The position numbers were made by a program, and so were the translations under genes. Shown here piece after piece: positions 1 to 9,045 of a stretch of DNA of 42,424 nucleotides. The notes under the pieces are model-generated. The model made no database searches. It was given only the letters and a program-made list of their open reading frames with translations, and had not been told where the DNA came from. The stretch comes from Bacillota bacterium (lineage in GTDB: Bacteria; Bacillota; Sulfobacillia; Sulfobacillales; Sulfobacillaceae), in contig JAKACM010000031.1 of the NCBI GenBank assembly GCA_021821465.1, positions 1-42,424 of the forward strand. The letters are read 5' to 3'. How positions within the stretch are numbered: position 1 is the first letter of the stretch; each line of letters starts with the position of its first letter.

Positions 1-510
1 CAGCGAAAAGGATGCAACAGTCGATAATGTCTTCATGCCGCCATGATATCCCATCGGGGAGAATTTGTCCACCCCCTATGCAATGCGCTCACCGTGCGGC
101 TTAGCGGAACTATGCCGAAACCCTGTGCCCATGACTATGCCGGAAAACTTTTTCAATGTAAAAGGATCTTTTACCCATAACCACGCGACCAAAGTGGTAA
201 ACATCGGAGTGGTGGCGTTGAGGACAGCAGCTAATCCCACGTTCAGGCGCAATTCCGCATACGAAATCAAGGTAAATGGGATCGCGGCGTTTGCCGCGCC
301 CAGCACTAAGTATTGCCACCACTTGTGGAGAATGCGCATTCGATGTCCCTTGATCCGTGCAAAGATAATAAGGGTGAGAGCGGCCAAAAAAACACGCAGT
401 TCGATGAGAACCAGAGGTCCCAGGACAGGGGCGCCAATGCGCATAAACAAGAATGAACCGCCCCACAAGGCAGACAGAAGTAGAAGCATGATAACATCTC
501 GTGATTTCAC
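1..510 (-). pseudogene. EamA/DMT-family transporter, frameshifted, runs off the left edge
   Basis: The first ~120 residues read as a normal N-terminal EamA repeat of a drug/metabolite transporter: an SALWGGSFLFMRIGAP opening helix, then three further hydrophobic helices and the AVLNATTPMFTTLVAWLW segment typical of the family. The start is GTG at 508-510 behind AGGAGG with good spacing. Around position 120 the frame is lost: the reading frame leaves GIVMG for a non-hydrophobic tail and stops at 76. A neighbouring frame continues the family pattern for some residues before meeting its own stop. Intact members have about 290-300 residues and ten helices, so this is a broken copy unless the shift is a sequence error. 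The remainder of the gene would lie left of position 1. Substrate is unknown. Confidence 0.72.
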
Positions 511-1051
511 TGTGTATTCCTCCTGGGACCGGTGACTTCATCATTAGTTATACTACTTAGGAGTGTGCGTGATCTTATCATCTCATCAAGCAAAGCTTAT
601 GACGCCCAAACCGCAAGACTAAACCGGGCAGAGTAGGACGAATCCCCGTGTTAAAAAAAGAAACACCATCTATTTCGATGCATACCTATCATGAAAGACA
701 GTTCTTGGATACGATAAGGACAACTCGCATATTCCCGGGTCGATCCCCCTCGTATCAGCCTGGGAATGGATCAGTTAGGAGTGAATCGAGAAGAATAAGC
801 CCCAATGCCAGGCGACTCACTCCGTGAAATGTGACGACTCCTTCAGTTCCTGCCGGTTGTGAGCCAAAATCGCGATAGGTCTTCTGACATCTCAGCTCAG
901 CATGAAAACAACAGGAATTTCCCATGATACGAGATGTTCCGACCGGATTCTTCCTGAACATGATAGATCTCACTGCTTGAATGATTTCAGTGAGAACCCG
1001 TCTCGGTTTTCCATAATCCTGAGCCCATCATCACGAGAGGAATAGAACCAC
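511..1051. other. Intergenic stretch without a supported gene
   Basis: This 541-base stretch separates the two decayed transporter genes. The only open frame of any length is a 72-codon leftward one (755-973). It has no convincing ribosome binding site and no family resemblance I recognise. No terminator with a clear T-run was seen. It is probably decayed DNA. Confidence 0.5.
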
Positions 1052-1996
1052 TCAAAAGAGGGCCAGGAGAATACTCGGGCGCAGTCCTATGATTTTGGCT
1101 AAGATCCCTGCGAGCAAGCTCCCAATAATCGCAACAATACTCAATCCCATCCGTTGACTGACAAATACGGGTCCTAAAAACCTTTCCGGAGTAGGTACTT
1201 GCCTAATTGCAGTGAGATAGACAGATAAAAGACTCCCGGAGAATCCCGCCAGAAAGGCACTAACAGACAAAATTATCGTCATCAGCCACAGCGGTTGGCC
1301 GAGCTTTGCCAGGGCAACCCCGCAAATCCGCCGACGGAGCCTATGCTCGCCATCCATGTCAAATAGCCCGTCGACATATATTTTTCTACTCGCCATGGCA
1401 GTAAAGAACCGAATAACCCGCCCATAACGCCGACAATAATTAAACCCCCATAGGTCGGAATGCCGACATGAAGAACGCGCACAACATACAGAATGTACAG
1501 GACATGGAACATGGCCGATAAGAGTGCGGGAATCATGATGACCACAGTGAGGAATCTGGAGGCAGAGTTGGCCACACTCACTCTCAGGCTCTGGACGATC
1601 TCCGTCACGCCTTGGATTTCCAGAGATCGATCTGGGTAGCGAACATCAGTGTGACGGATCCGGAATAAGCCACTTACGACCGCTAAATAGGACACCGAAT
1701 CGGCCAAAAGAGCCATAGGGGCAGATGACCCCTTGGCGCGGCCAGCTAACCCGGGACCGACTAGAGATGCCAGGGAGGAACCGAAAGAAATCCAACCATT
1801 CGCCATGGCCATCTGGTCAGGATCGACCAGTTCCGGAAAGTACGCATGCCACACTGCTCCCAAAGGCACTGAGAGAACCCCTCGCCAGAAGAATCGCATA
1901 GACCAAGGAAATACTCAATTCATGGAACAATGACAGAGCAGGAATGTCGGCACCGAGTATAGCTGCGAGAAGATCCCAGATGATCAGTACCCGAAT
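1052..1996 (-). pseudogene. Major facilitator superfamily transporter, truncated with two frameshifts
   Basis: Three leftward frames together spell one MFS protein of the MFS_3/enterobactin-exporter-like group. A first segment (about 1996-1882) reads VLIIWDLLAAILG and ends in VYAILLAR. The second (to about 1320) has the family signature PELVDPDQMAMANG followed by SLVGPGLAG. The third (to 1052) carries the last helices. The frame changes fall at two four-base G runs on the coding strand (plus-strand C runs at 1878-1881 and 1318-1321). An in-frame stop lies just upstream of the first segment, so the first ~70 residues are missing. Because both shifts sit in homopolymers, either real decay or read error is possible, but the missing N-terminus argues for decay. 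Confidence 0.75.
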
Positions 1997-2224
1997 TTAG
2001 CTGCCATTACAATATTTTCACCATTTTCGCTACCTGAATCTATTCTGACACCCCGATATCCCTCCCCTTTTCACCAATTTTTGCTCGAATACCTTAAGAA
2101 AATTGGCCGCAAAAAGAGGAATTTTAGACGCGCATCCCGTATTAGAGTTACTCAAGTAGAAATTGCAAACATGTTGTCGCTGAGGCACGGTTTTTGCTGA
2201 TAACGTAGGAGGATTTCCAAATAT

Positions 2225-5200
2225 ATGAGACAGACTCGGGTTAGACGCTATCGTCGTTCATGGCTTCAACACCGCGTTTCGAGAAAAACCGGCCCGACCC
2301 TGGCCCTCGTTTCTGCGGCTTTAATCCTGAGCCAACTAGCAGCAACCGGAGCGTTTGCTCAAAGCTCCGCAGTCATCCAAGGATATGCGCTCTCGCAAAA
2401 TAATACAGAATTAACCGTTACGGGCCAGGGGTTCGGCAGCACCCAAGGCAGTATCACCATTGACGGACAATCCGCTACCGTCGTGTCCTGGTCCCCCACT
2501 TCAATCACCGTTAACCTCTCGTCCCAAGCTAACCCCGGTAATATCACCGTCACGACCGCCCAGGGTGTTCAATCGAACAGCGTTACTTTTCTTGGGGTCA
2601 GCCGCGGGTATTATACTCTGTCTTCGGACGGCACAGTCACGGCGCACGGCAATGTCCCCTTTTACGGAGATTTATCTTCGATTCATGCTTCCACGTCTTC
2701 GCCAGCTGTTCAACTCGTTCCCACACCGGATTACCAAGGATATTGGATTTTGACTCAAAATGGGAACATCTATGCCTTCGGTGATGCAGCCTCCTTGCCT
2801 TCTTTGCCCGCGGGCAGCCACTCGGCCTTGTCCATGGCGATCACGCCTTCGGGACAAGGAGCCTTTGTCCTTACCACCAGCGGGACGGTTCATGCAGTGG
2901 GACAGGCCAGTAATTTCGGCAACGCCTCCGGCCATCAGGTTGTCAGCATCGCTTCCACCCAAGACGGACAAGGGTATTGGATTATCACGAAATCCGGTGA
3001 TGTTTTGCCGTTCGGCGATGCAAGCAATTACGGGTCGCTAAACGCTTCCTCATCCTCAAGCTCCGCCAACAGCAATGCCACCGGCAGTGTCTCGTATGCG
3101 AACGGTACCTTGCTTCAAGAAAAAGGCACCGCGCCAATCTGGGTTGTCGAAAATGGTACATTGCATCATATACCCACGGCCGCGATGTTTCAGTCGATGG
3201 GATTTCAATGGAGCCAGGTGCAGCAGGTATCCTCCTTGTCTTCTTTGTCCCAAGGTTTGCCGTTGGTGAGTCCTTATCCCTCCGGAACTTTGCTCCAAGT
3301 TTCCGGACAGCCTGCTATTTATCTGGCGATGCAAGGTGTTGTGCATCACATTGGCAGTTGGTCAACCCTGGTGAATATGGGGCTTCAGAGTCAGCCTATC
3401 GTTAAGATTAACCAGTTGGCTTCCAACTGGCCCATGGGCCCTACCTTGAATTCTCCCAGCACCTATTATCCTTCGGGCACGTTGTTGCATCCTTCCGGCA
3501 CTCCCCAAATTTACATGGTGAACCAAGGAGTTCTGCACCATATCACATCCTCAGCGTTATTTTCACAAATGGGCTATCAATGGAGCCAAGTGAAGAATAT
3601 CGCAAATCTGCCCAATATGTCTTTAGGATCGGCTTTAACCACTCCGGACCGCGCCTTTCCTACCGGGCAATTGGTACAAGTTCAGGGAAACAGTGCTGTC
3701 TATCTCGTGGAAAACGGCGTCTTGCGTTATATTCCCAGTGCCCAGATTTTGCACGCTCTCGGATATCATTTCAGCAATGTCATTCAAGTCCCCTCATCAC
3801 AAGTTCTCTCCGGTCTCAAAACCGGGAGCGCAGTGGAAAGCACAACCCTTGGAGGAAACAACTCGTCGTCACCGGCCCCTCAAGACCCCTCCTCTCCTGC
3901 GGTTGACCTGGTTCCGACCCTAAATGCTCAAGGGTATTGGATTTTACAGTCAAACGGTACTGTCAGTGCATTTGGCAATGCGAAAAATTATGGGAATCCC
4001 TCCAATATCTCACAGGCCACAGAACTCGTGGCGAGTGTCGATCACCAGGGATATGACGTCATTACTGCCCAAGGGCAAGTCTACAGTTTCGGAGACGGTC
4101 CTTCACTCAGTGTTCCCTCCGGGGCCACCAGTGTGGTGGACTCACCCTTATCTGCCTCTGGCAGCACATCATCAACGCCGTCTCAGCAACTCAACGGCTT
4201 TTTATCGATGGGCTACGGCTTTTTCGTGGATAACTTCCCTAACGGAGTCAATAACTCGTCCTATGAAGATCTGTTGCAGCACGGCAACCAATTGTCGGTG
4301 ATTAATCCTGCCTGGTTCAACCTCTCGCAAGCCTCCAGCGGCAATTGGACGATCACCAGTTGGTCCACACAAGGTTCTTATGCCGCTCCGAGTATCAATG
4401 GGTTGAACAATATACAATATGTCACGCAACAAGCTCATCAAGAGAGTGTCTTAGTGCTTCCTTCCATCGGCAATTACTATTCTCCGGCCAATGGGCCTAT
4501 TACCACTTCTCAGGATGTGACATCCTTGGTTCAGCAGATTGTCACGCTGGTCAATCACGATAATTTTGACGGCATTACCATTGATTTTGAAAACAACGGC
4601 ACCTCGGGAATTGGCCTCAGCCAAGCTTCTCAGCAATACACGAATTTCATCAAGCAGTTGGGCACAGCGCTTCATCAAGACAATAAATTGTTGATGGTGG
4701 CAGTCTATCCCTCCAGTTATCCCAATACCATCTACAATTATCAGGCGCTCGCACCTTATGCAAACTTTATTAACATGATGGCTTACCCCGAACACAATTC
4801 CAGCACCTGGCCCGGTCCCACCGCCGGCTACCCTTGGGTTAGCTATCTACTCCAGCAAGCCTTGTCTCAAGGTGTCAACCCCAGTCAAATTATTTTGGGG
4901 CTCGCCCCCTATGGTCATGAGTGGACCGTCACCAACAGCCAGATCAGCGGTCAAGGCGCCGTCAGTTACCGACAGATTCAAAGCCTAATCCAACAGAACA
5001 ACATTCAACCCATGTGGGACTCTCAGGAAAAGGAAATGGTCTTTACCACAGGTTCCGTGGCCCAGGCCCCTTCCGGCACCCTATCCACTCAAGATACCGC
5101 ACACTCCAACCAGGTCGCCAATCTGCAAAATATTTTGAATCTTGTCCTCTTGGAGTACGCCATAAAAAATAATCAAAGTCCCAGACCCTGGTTATGGGCT

Positions 5201-5509
5201 AACGGCTACTTTAACAGTGCCACACAAAATGCGCTCGAAGCCTTCCAACAGGATTTCTCCGTGAATCCCACGACTTCCGGCGTGTATGGACCCAATACCG
5301 CAAAAATCTTGCAACAGACTCTCAATCAATGGAATATCGGCCAAAACATTTATTGGACTGAGAGCTCAAGATCCATTCAAGATCGCGTCCAATTGGCGTT
5401 GAATAATCACTTAGGGGGCGTGGCCGCTTGGCGCCTGCCCTTCGAATCCAACAACTATTGGTCGGATATTTCACAACTCACGTCGATTTACCATAACGGC
5501 CAATCCTAA
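2225..5509 (+). CDS. Secreted GH18-type glycosidase with IPT/TIG domain, two repeat families and a nested peptidoglycan-binding domain
   Basis: This 1094-residue protein starts with a long basic signal peptide cleaved near residue 45 (ATGAFA). An IPT/TIG-like Ig domain follows (~50-123). Six units of the pattern QGYW-ILxxNGxVxAFGDA come next, four before and two after a block of four ~60-residue units built on PSGTLLQ, IYLV and GVLHHI. From ~656 there is a GH18 TIM barrel like spore-cortex YaaH/SleL enzymes: the active-site stretch is FDGITIDFE, with D782, D787 and putative acid E789, and it ends in GGVAAWRLPF. A PG_binding_1-like domain (~962-1035) sits inside the barrel, before the WTESSRSI strand. 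A likely role is cell-wall or spore-coat glycan cleavage outside the membrane. Thr785 replaces the usual third-position Asp of DxxDxDxE. The ATG follows TAGGAGGA by about 12 bases. Exact substrate is inference. Confidence 0.85.
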   Translation: MRQTRVRRYRRSWLQHRVSRKTGPTLALVSAALILSQLAATGAFAQSSAVIQGYALSQNNTELTVTGQGFGSTQGSITIDGQSATVVSWSPTSITVNLSSQANPGNITVTTAQGVQSNSVTFLGVSRGYYTLSSDGTVTAHGNVPFYGDLSSIHASTSSPAVQLVPTPDYQGYWILTQNGNIYAFGDAASLPSLPAGSHSALSMAITPSGQGAFVLTTSGTVHAVGQASNFGNASGHQVVSIASTQDGQGYWIITKSGDVLPFGDASNYGSLNASSSSSSANSNATGSVSYANGTLLQEKGTAPIWVVENGTLHHIPTAAMFQSMGFQWSQVQQVSSLSSLSQGLPLVSPYPSGTLLQVSGQPAIYLAMQGVVHHIGSWSTLVNMGLQSQPIVKINQLASNWPMGPTLNSPSTYYPSGTLLHPSGTPQIYMVNQGVLHHITSSALFSQMGYQWSQVKNIANLPNMSLGSALTTPDRAFPTGQLVQVQGNSAVYLVENGVLRYIPSAQILHALGYHFSNVIQVPSSQVLSGLKTGSAVESTTLGGNNSSSPAPQDPSSPAVDLVPTLNAQGYWILQSNGTVSAFGNAKNYGNPSNISQATELVASVDHQGYDVITAQGQVYSFGDGPSLSVPSGATSVVDSPLSASGSTSSTPSQQLNGFLSMGYGFFVDNFPNGVNNSSYEDLLQHGNQLSVINPAWFNLSQASSGNWTITSWSTQGSYAAPSINGLNNIQYVTQQAHQESVLVLPSIGNYYSPANGPITTSQDVTSLVQQIVTLVNHDNFDGITIDFENNGTSGIGLSQASQQYTNFIKQLGTALHQDNKLLMVAVYPSSYPNTIYNYQALAPYANFINMMAYPEHNSSTWPGPTAGYPWVSYLLQQALSQGVNPSQIILGLAPYGHEWTVTNSQISGQGAVSYRQIQSLIQQNNIQPMWDSQEKEMVFTTGSVAQAPSGTLSTQDTAHSNQVANLQNILNLVLLEYAIKNNQSPRPWLWANGYFNSATQNALEAFQQDFSVNPTTSGVYGPNTAKILQQTLNQWNIGQNIYWTESSRSIQDRVQLALNNHLGGVAAWRLPFESNNYWSDISQLTSIYHNGQS

Positions 5510-5601
5510 TTGGGCATCCATGGTATGATCGACAGTGTGAAAAAATCTTTTCAGGTGGACCAGATAGATTAGACAGGATCCTTACAGAAAGGTGTTATAA
5601 C

Positions 5602-6291
5602 ATGAAACCCGTTTCGAAAGTTTATCGACTTGCGGCTTTGCCTTTGGTGGCAGTGTTAGCGGGATGCGGCTTTCACAGCGCCTCTCCCGCTCACCATAGG
5701 ACCCATAAGCCTCATGCCTTGCACTCATCGCCCTCACCGTCACCGTCACCCTCGCCCTCAAGTGAACCTTCCGCATCACCCAGCCAAGGTCCCAGCTCTT
5801 CACCCAGCACGGCGCCCAGTTCACCCGCTCCCTCTCCGTCCCAATCCCCGGTGTCTTCCTCACCGTCCCAGACTCCTCCTCCCCCTCCCGGAGCCGGTTC
5901 TTACCGGGAATTGCGTATCTTTGTTCAAAGCGCTACGCTTGAGGGCACAAGGACCGTGAACGGACAACATCTTGACGTCTTTCTTCTCACCTTGAAAGTG
6001 GAAAATCCCACATCGGGCATGATTGGTTTGGCTCTCAACGACCTTGGCATCCAAGCCAACAATCATATGTTTGGTTGGAACGACTTTTCCCAATCCGGAC
6101 TTTCCAAAGCGAACTCTTTGTTCGGATATCCGCCCAACCCTAAAGACCCGGACGGAGACATCGTGCAAATATTGCCGGGAAGACCCTTGAGTGGTGACAT
6201 GACCGTTGAAGCCCCCAATACATCTCAATATCAACTCATGTTCAACGGCACTTCCACACCCACCAGCTCGGGATCAACCTTTAGGCCGTAA
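5602..6291 (+). CDS. Ser/Pro-rich linker lipoprotein, function unknown
   Basis: The 229-residue product opens with a lipoprotein signal: Lys/Arg n-region, hydrophobic stretch and lipobox LAGC with the lipidated Cys at 22. Residues ~40-100 are a low-complexity linker of Ser-Pro repeats, typical of a spacer through the cell wall. Residues ~108-215 form a beta-rich domain (YRELRIFVQSATLEG then VFLLTLKVENPTSG) that resembles DUF4352-type immunoglobulin-like extracellular domains in layout. That link is inference. The ATG has AGAAAGGTG upstream. The gene lies 92 bases after the GH18 gene and may be co-transcribed with it. Its 3' end overlaps the convergent glycosyltransferase gene by 18 bases. Confidence 0.78.
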   Translation: MKPVSKVYRLAALPLVAVLAGCGFHSASPAHHRTHKPHALHSSPSPSPSPSPSSEPSASPSQGPSSSPSTAPSSPAPSPSQSPVSSSPSQTPPPPPGAGSYRELRIFVQSATLEGTRTVNGQHLDVFLLTLKVENPTSGMIGLALNDLGIQANNHMFGWNDFSQSGLSKANSLFGYPPNPKDPDGDIVQILPGRPLSGDMTVEAPNTSQYQLMFNGTSTPTSSGSTFRP

Positions 6292-7347
6292 CGTTCGTCC
6301 AAAGGCTAATAAATCATTCACCACCGTGGCCGCTCGGTTATCCCAGTTGTGTTCTTGTGCGATCACCCGCAAGGCATTTTCCCGAAACCGATCCAAAATC
6401 GCAGGTGAACCCAGGCATTTTTCCAAAGCGAAAGCCAAAGACGCGCTATGAGGTTGGCAGCGTTCTCCAACCTCATAGCGCTCTACAAAACGTGCAGCTT
6501 CAGAATCATCACTCACAATCACCCCCAGGCCATGGGACAAATAGTCCATCAGTTTAATCGGCCACGCCATTTTGGTATAGGCCGTGTTGAGGCGGGGAAT
6601 CACCGCCAAGGAAGCCTTTTGGTACCAAGAATCCAATTCCGATCCTTGAGCCTGCACCATCGTCACATAAGGCAAGGGAGAGATGTCAGGCCATTCCTCT
6701 TGCCTCATCACCAAGGCCAACCGCACTTCGGACATGCGCCGATGTAGTTGTTCAAATGCCTCAATCAATAAATCCACACCGTCATAGGGCCCCTGAGCTC
6801 CCACATACAAAACCCATTTTTCGTCATTCTCTTGCCTGCGAAGAATTGGCTCCAGGTCCTTTTGGCCTCCGGGAGGCAGAAGGCGGACATCTTTTCCCCC
6901 TACGAGTTCTCCCAGTCCTTGAGACGGAACATAAATAATGGTGGCTAAGCGGCGGTAAAAATAGAGAGTCAGCACATAAAGCCATTTCATGACATATTCC
7001 CGTGTGTTTCGAGGAGGATAGAGTTTGGGGAAATGCTGATAATAATCTCGGACAAAGATGGCCAAAGGGATCTTCCGCCTTTTTATCTCCCAAAGAAAGG
7101 AAATATCGGCCGGTGTGGCAAAGGAACTGGCACTCTCCACATAAACCGCATCAATGTTTGCCAAAAGATTGCGCGCCCTGGCCTCTTGCATTCTTTGCGC
7201 TCTCTCAGGTCGACTGCCTGTGATTATCCGCAAAGAGGTGATGCGGCAAAAGGCCTCCGCCATTCGCATAATACGCACTTTGGGGGCCCTGTCCAAGCGG
7301 TCTAAGGGATAAAAACCCAAAAGAAGCAACCGGGGATGATATGTCAT
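6274..7347 (-). CDS. Glycosyltransferase family 4-like protein
   Basis: This is a 357-residue GT-B fold glycosyltransferase. The C-terminal half shows the donor-site layout of GT4: KWVLYVGAQGPYDGVDLLIEAF (residues split for length: KWVLYVGAQGPYDG then VDLLIEAF), the segment YQKASLAVIPRL, and MAWPIKLMDYLSHGLGVIVSDD in the place of the usual KLxEYLAxGxPVV motif. The N-terminal acceptor half is less conserved. It would transfer a sugar from a nucleotide donor to a lipid- or polymer-linked acceptor at the cytoplasmic face of the membrane. The start ATG overlaps the stop of the upstream glycosyltransferase gene (ATGA, 7344-7347), so the two are translationally coupled. Donor and acceptor cannot be read from the sequence. 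Confidence 0.85.
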   Translation of the reverse strand: MTYHPRLLLLGFYPLDRLDRAPKVRIMRMAEAFCRITSLRIITGSRPERAQRMQEARARNLLANIDAVYVESASSFATPADISFLWEIKRRKIPLAIFVRDYYQHFPKLYPPRNTREYVMKWLYVLTLYFYRRLATIIYVPSQGLGELVGGKDVRLLPPGGQKDLEPILRRQENDEKWVLYVGAQGPYDGVDLLIEAFEQLHRRMSEVRLALVMRQEEWPDISPLPYVTMVQAQGSELDSWYQKASLAVIPRLNTAYTKMAWPIKLMDYLSHGLGVIVSDDSEAARFVERYEVGERCQPHSASLAFALEKCLGSPAILDRFRENALRVIAQEHNWDNRAATVVNDLLAFGRTLRPKG

Positions 7348-8585
7348 AGGCCGACATCGGGGTCGATTCCCTTAAGCCACTCGTCGGCAATATGTTGCCA
7401 GGTATAGTGATCGCGGGTAAATGCCCATCCCTTGTATCCCATCTGCAACCAATCGCCTCTAGCCATATTAGCCAGGTGCATCACCGCCAGGGCCAATGCC
7501 TTTCCGTCCTCGGGGGGCACCACGAGCCCCCCTCCCGAATGAATCACTAAGTCTGCCATTTCTCCTTCACCGACATAGATGATAGGCACTTTGGCCGACC
7601 AAGCCGGAAAGACTTTGGATGGCCTGGCTCCGTGAAACAAAGGATGCTTGCGCAAGGGAACGACCACTGCACACGCAATAGCAAAATACTGAGGAATATT
7701 CTCGACCGGTTGCAGGTCTTCAAAAAAAACATTGGTTAAGTGTTCATGGCGGACATGGTTCATAAGCGATTGTTTCATCGGACCGTCCCCAACCAGCACA
7801 AAAGAAATCCCCTCATTACCCTCCAATTCCTTAGCCGCTTGAATGATCACCTCAAGCCCTTGAGCATATCCTAGGGTGCCGGGGTAGAGAAAGATCTTCT
7901 TACCCCGGCCCCCGAATTTCTCAATGAGAGTCTTTTGGGGACTGACTTGGGGAAACCGATCCAAATCGACGCCGTTGGGGAAAAAGAGGACACGATTCGA
8001 ATCAATGGTGCCGCTGGCAATGACGGCTTGGCGAATTCCTTCCGTCACCGTGGACACATAACAGGCCCCTCGGTACAAAGACAGTTCCAAGCGCTTGGTT
8101 AGGGCGATAAGCAAAGGATTTTTCACGAGTCCCAGAGCAATGGCCGATTCCGGCCATAAATCCGACACCGAGAGTATGTAAGGAACATGATATTTCTTTG
8201 CATACCATCGCCCCGTTATCCCTAAAAATAAGGGAGGAGACTCAATAAGAAGGTAATCGGGGCGATTAAGTTGCCTGAGGCCAAACGCGCTGCTAACAAC
8301 AAAAGAAAAGTAGTTCAAAAGCCGCCACCAGAATTTCCTCGTCGGAGCTACCCGCCAAATCCAGGTTCTGATCACTCTAATCCCTCGGATTTCCTCTTCA
8401 ATCATCCATTCGAATTTTTTGTGACTCAAGACCCCTAAATGATGGGGCATAGCGGTTAAAACCGTCACATGGTGCCCCCTACGAGTCAGTTCCTGAGCCA
8501 TCGCTTCCAGACGCAGTGATGCGGCCCCCGGTTCCGGGGGATAATATTGGGTGAGAAATATGAAATTGAGTGGCCTTGACGGCAT
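7344..8585 (-). CDS. Glycosyltransferase family 4 (WbuB-like layout)
   Basis: The 413-residue protein is a typical GT4 enzyme. The N-terminus FIFLTQYYPPEPGAASLR followed by MAQELTRRGHHVTVLTA matches the WbuB/WcaI-like group. The middle has VLFFPNGVDLDRF and the C-terminal donor domain has FLYPGTLGYAQGLEVIIQAA. A variant of the PSK-x-(Y/F) motif (ARPSKVFPAWSAKVPIIY) occupies the donor site. The ATG lies about nine bases after AAAGGGAGA. It is the first gene of a two-gene leftward unit with the GT at 6274. WbuB-type enzymes act on N-acetylfucosamine in O-antigen synthesis, but the specificity here is not determinable. An inverted repeat at 8629-8651 lies in the probable promoter region. Confidence 0.88.
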   Translation of the reverse strand: MPSRPLNFIFLTQYYPPEPGAASLRLEAMAQELTRRGHHVTVLTAMPHHLGVLSHKKFEWMIEEEIRGIRVIRTWIWRVAPTRKFWWRLLNYFSFVVSSAFGLRQLNRPDYLLIESPPLFLGITGRWYAKKYHVPYILSVSDLWPESAIALGLVKNPLLIALTKRLELSLYRGACYVSTVTEGIRQAVIASGTIDSNRVLFFPNGVDLDRFPQVSPQKTLIEKFGGRGKKIFLYPGTLGYAQGLEVIIQAAKELEGNEGISFVLVGDGPMKQSLMNHVRHEHLTNVFFEDLQPVENIPQYFAIACAVVVPLRKHPLFHGARPSKVFPAWSAKVPIIYVGEGEMADLVIHSGGGLVVPPEDGKALALAVMHLANMARGDWLQMGYKGWAFTRDHYTWQHIADEWLKGIDPDVGL

Positions 8586-8628
8586 TCTTCAGTCTCCCTT
8601 TATCCATTGCCAATAAATTATGATATTA

Positions 8629-8651
8629 CACGCGAATCAATATATTGCGTG
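8629..8651. promoter_or_regulatory. Inverted repeat in the upstream region of the GT4 pair, possible operator
   Basis: CACGC and GCGTG arms flank 13 AT-rich bases, about 45-65 bases upstream of the GT4 start at 8585. A TAATAT/TATCAT -10-like element follows on the minus strand. Position and symmetry fit an operator, but no regulator is known. Confidence 0.3.
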
Positions 8652-8859
8652 AAATACCTGAACAATTTCCATTTACGGCATCTCTTTCGCCTGTCCAATA
8701 AAACTTCTCCCGAGAGCACACTATTTGCCAAGACTATTATTTGAACACGATAAACTTAAAATTCTATGAGAAATTGTCTCTTAGCAGACAAAAAAAGGAT
8801 TGCATCTCATGTTATCACGATTGAGACAAGGTTTGAGAACTCCAATGAGCTAAAGAGCC

Positions 8860-8895
8860 GTCAACTACTACTCGACCCAAATTGCGGAGCTTGAC
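8860..8895. repeat. Possible decayed IS200/IS605-type terminal hairpin
   Basis: GTCAACTAC on one side and GCTTGAC on the other resemble the arms of the terminal hairpins that close many IS200/IS605 elements (GTCAACTACCC...GGGGCTTGAC). The inner stem is no longer paired. No transposase frame is adjacent, so this is at most a relic. Confidence 0.25.
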
Positions 8896-8896
8896 A

Positions 8897-8950
8897 GAAT
8901 CAGAAGGACGGTCGACAAAATTAGATTGTCGCCGACCGTCCTTTTGATTC
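8897..8950. terminator. Long near-perfect palindrome downstream of prkA
   Basis: GAATCAGAAGGACGGTCG at 8897-8914 pairs with CGACCGTCCTTTTGATTC at 8933-8950 with a single G-T wobble. A further five-pair inner stem (GACAA/TTGTC) closes a seven-base loop. It lies about 95 bases past the prkA stop and could end the leftward sporulation-type operon. Neither side has a proper T-run, so a role as processing or 3'-stabilising element is also possible. Confidence 0.45.
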
Positions 8951-9045
8951 TCGACTTTTCCCTCGTTAAAAATGTACGCGGAGTGCAAGCTTTAGCATCC
9001 AAAAAATCTCTCATGAAAATGACTCATGGGCATAATCTGGATGCA

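Larger units (their letters stand above)
8586..9045. other. Intergenic region with promoter DNA and strong palindromes
   Basis: The 460 bases contain, near the glycosyltransferase start, an AT-rich leftward promoter-like stretch with the inverted repeat CACGC-N13-GCGTG (8629-8651). Further right are a decayed-looking hairpin (8860-8895) and a near-perfect long palindrome (8897-8950) that lies downstream of prkA. No plausible protein-coding frame was seen. Confidence 0.6.

Noticed and set aside
65..535. 156-codon rightward frame over the EamA remnant
   Set aside because: It is basic and without family resemblance, while the opposite strand has clear transporter helices with a GTG start and ribosome site.
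755..973. 72-codon leftward frame between the two decayed transporters
   Set aside because: It has no convincing ribosome site or family match; a transposase fragment was considered but could not be supported.
3040..3075. Serine-codon-rich tract in the GH18 gene as a possible repeat array
   Set aside because: It is a simple linker inside the coding sequence. No CRISPR-like repeat-spacer structure exists anywhere in the window.
5725..5765. Short tandem repeat of Ser-Pro codons
   Set aside because: It is explained by the wall-spanning linker of the lipoprotein and not a separate element, although its copy number may vary.
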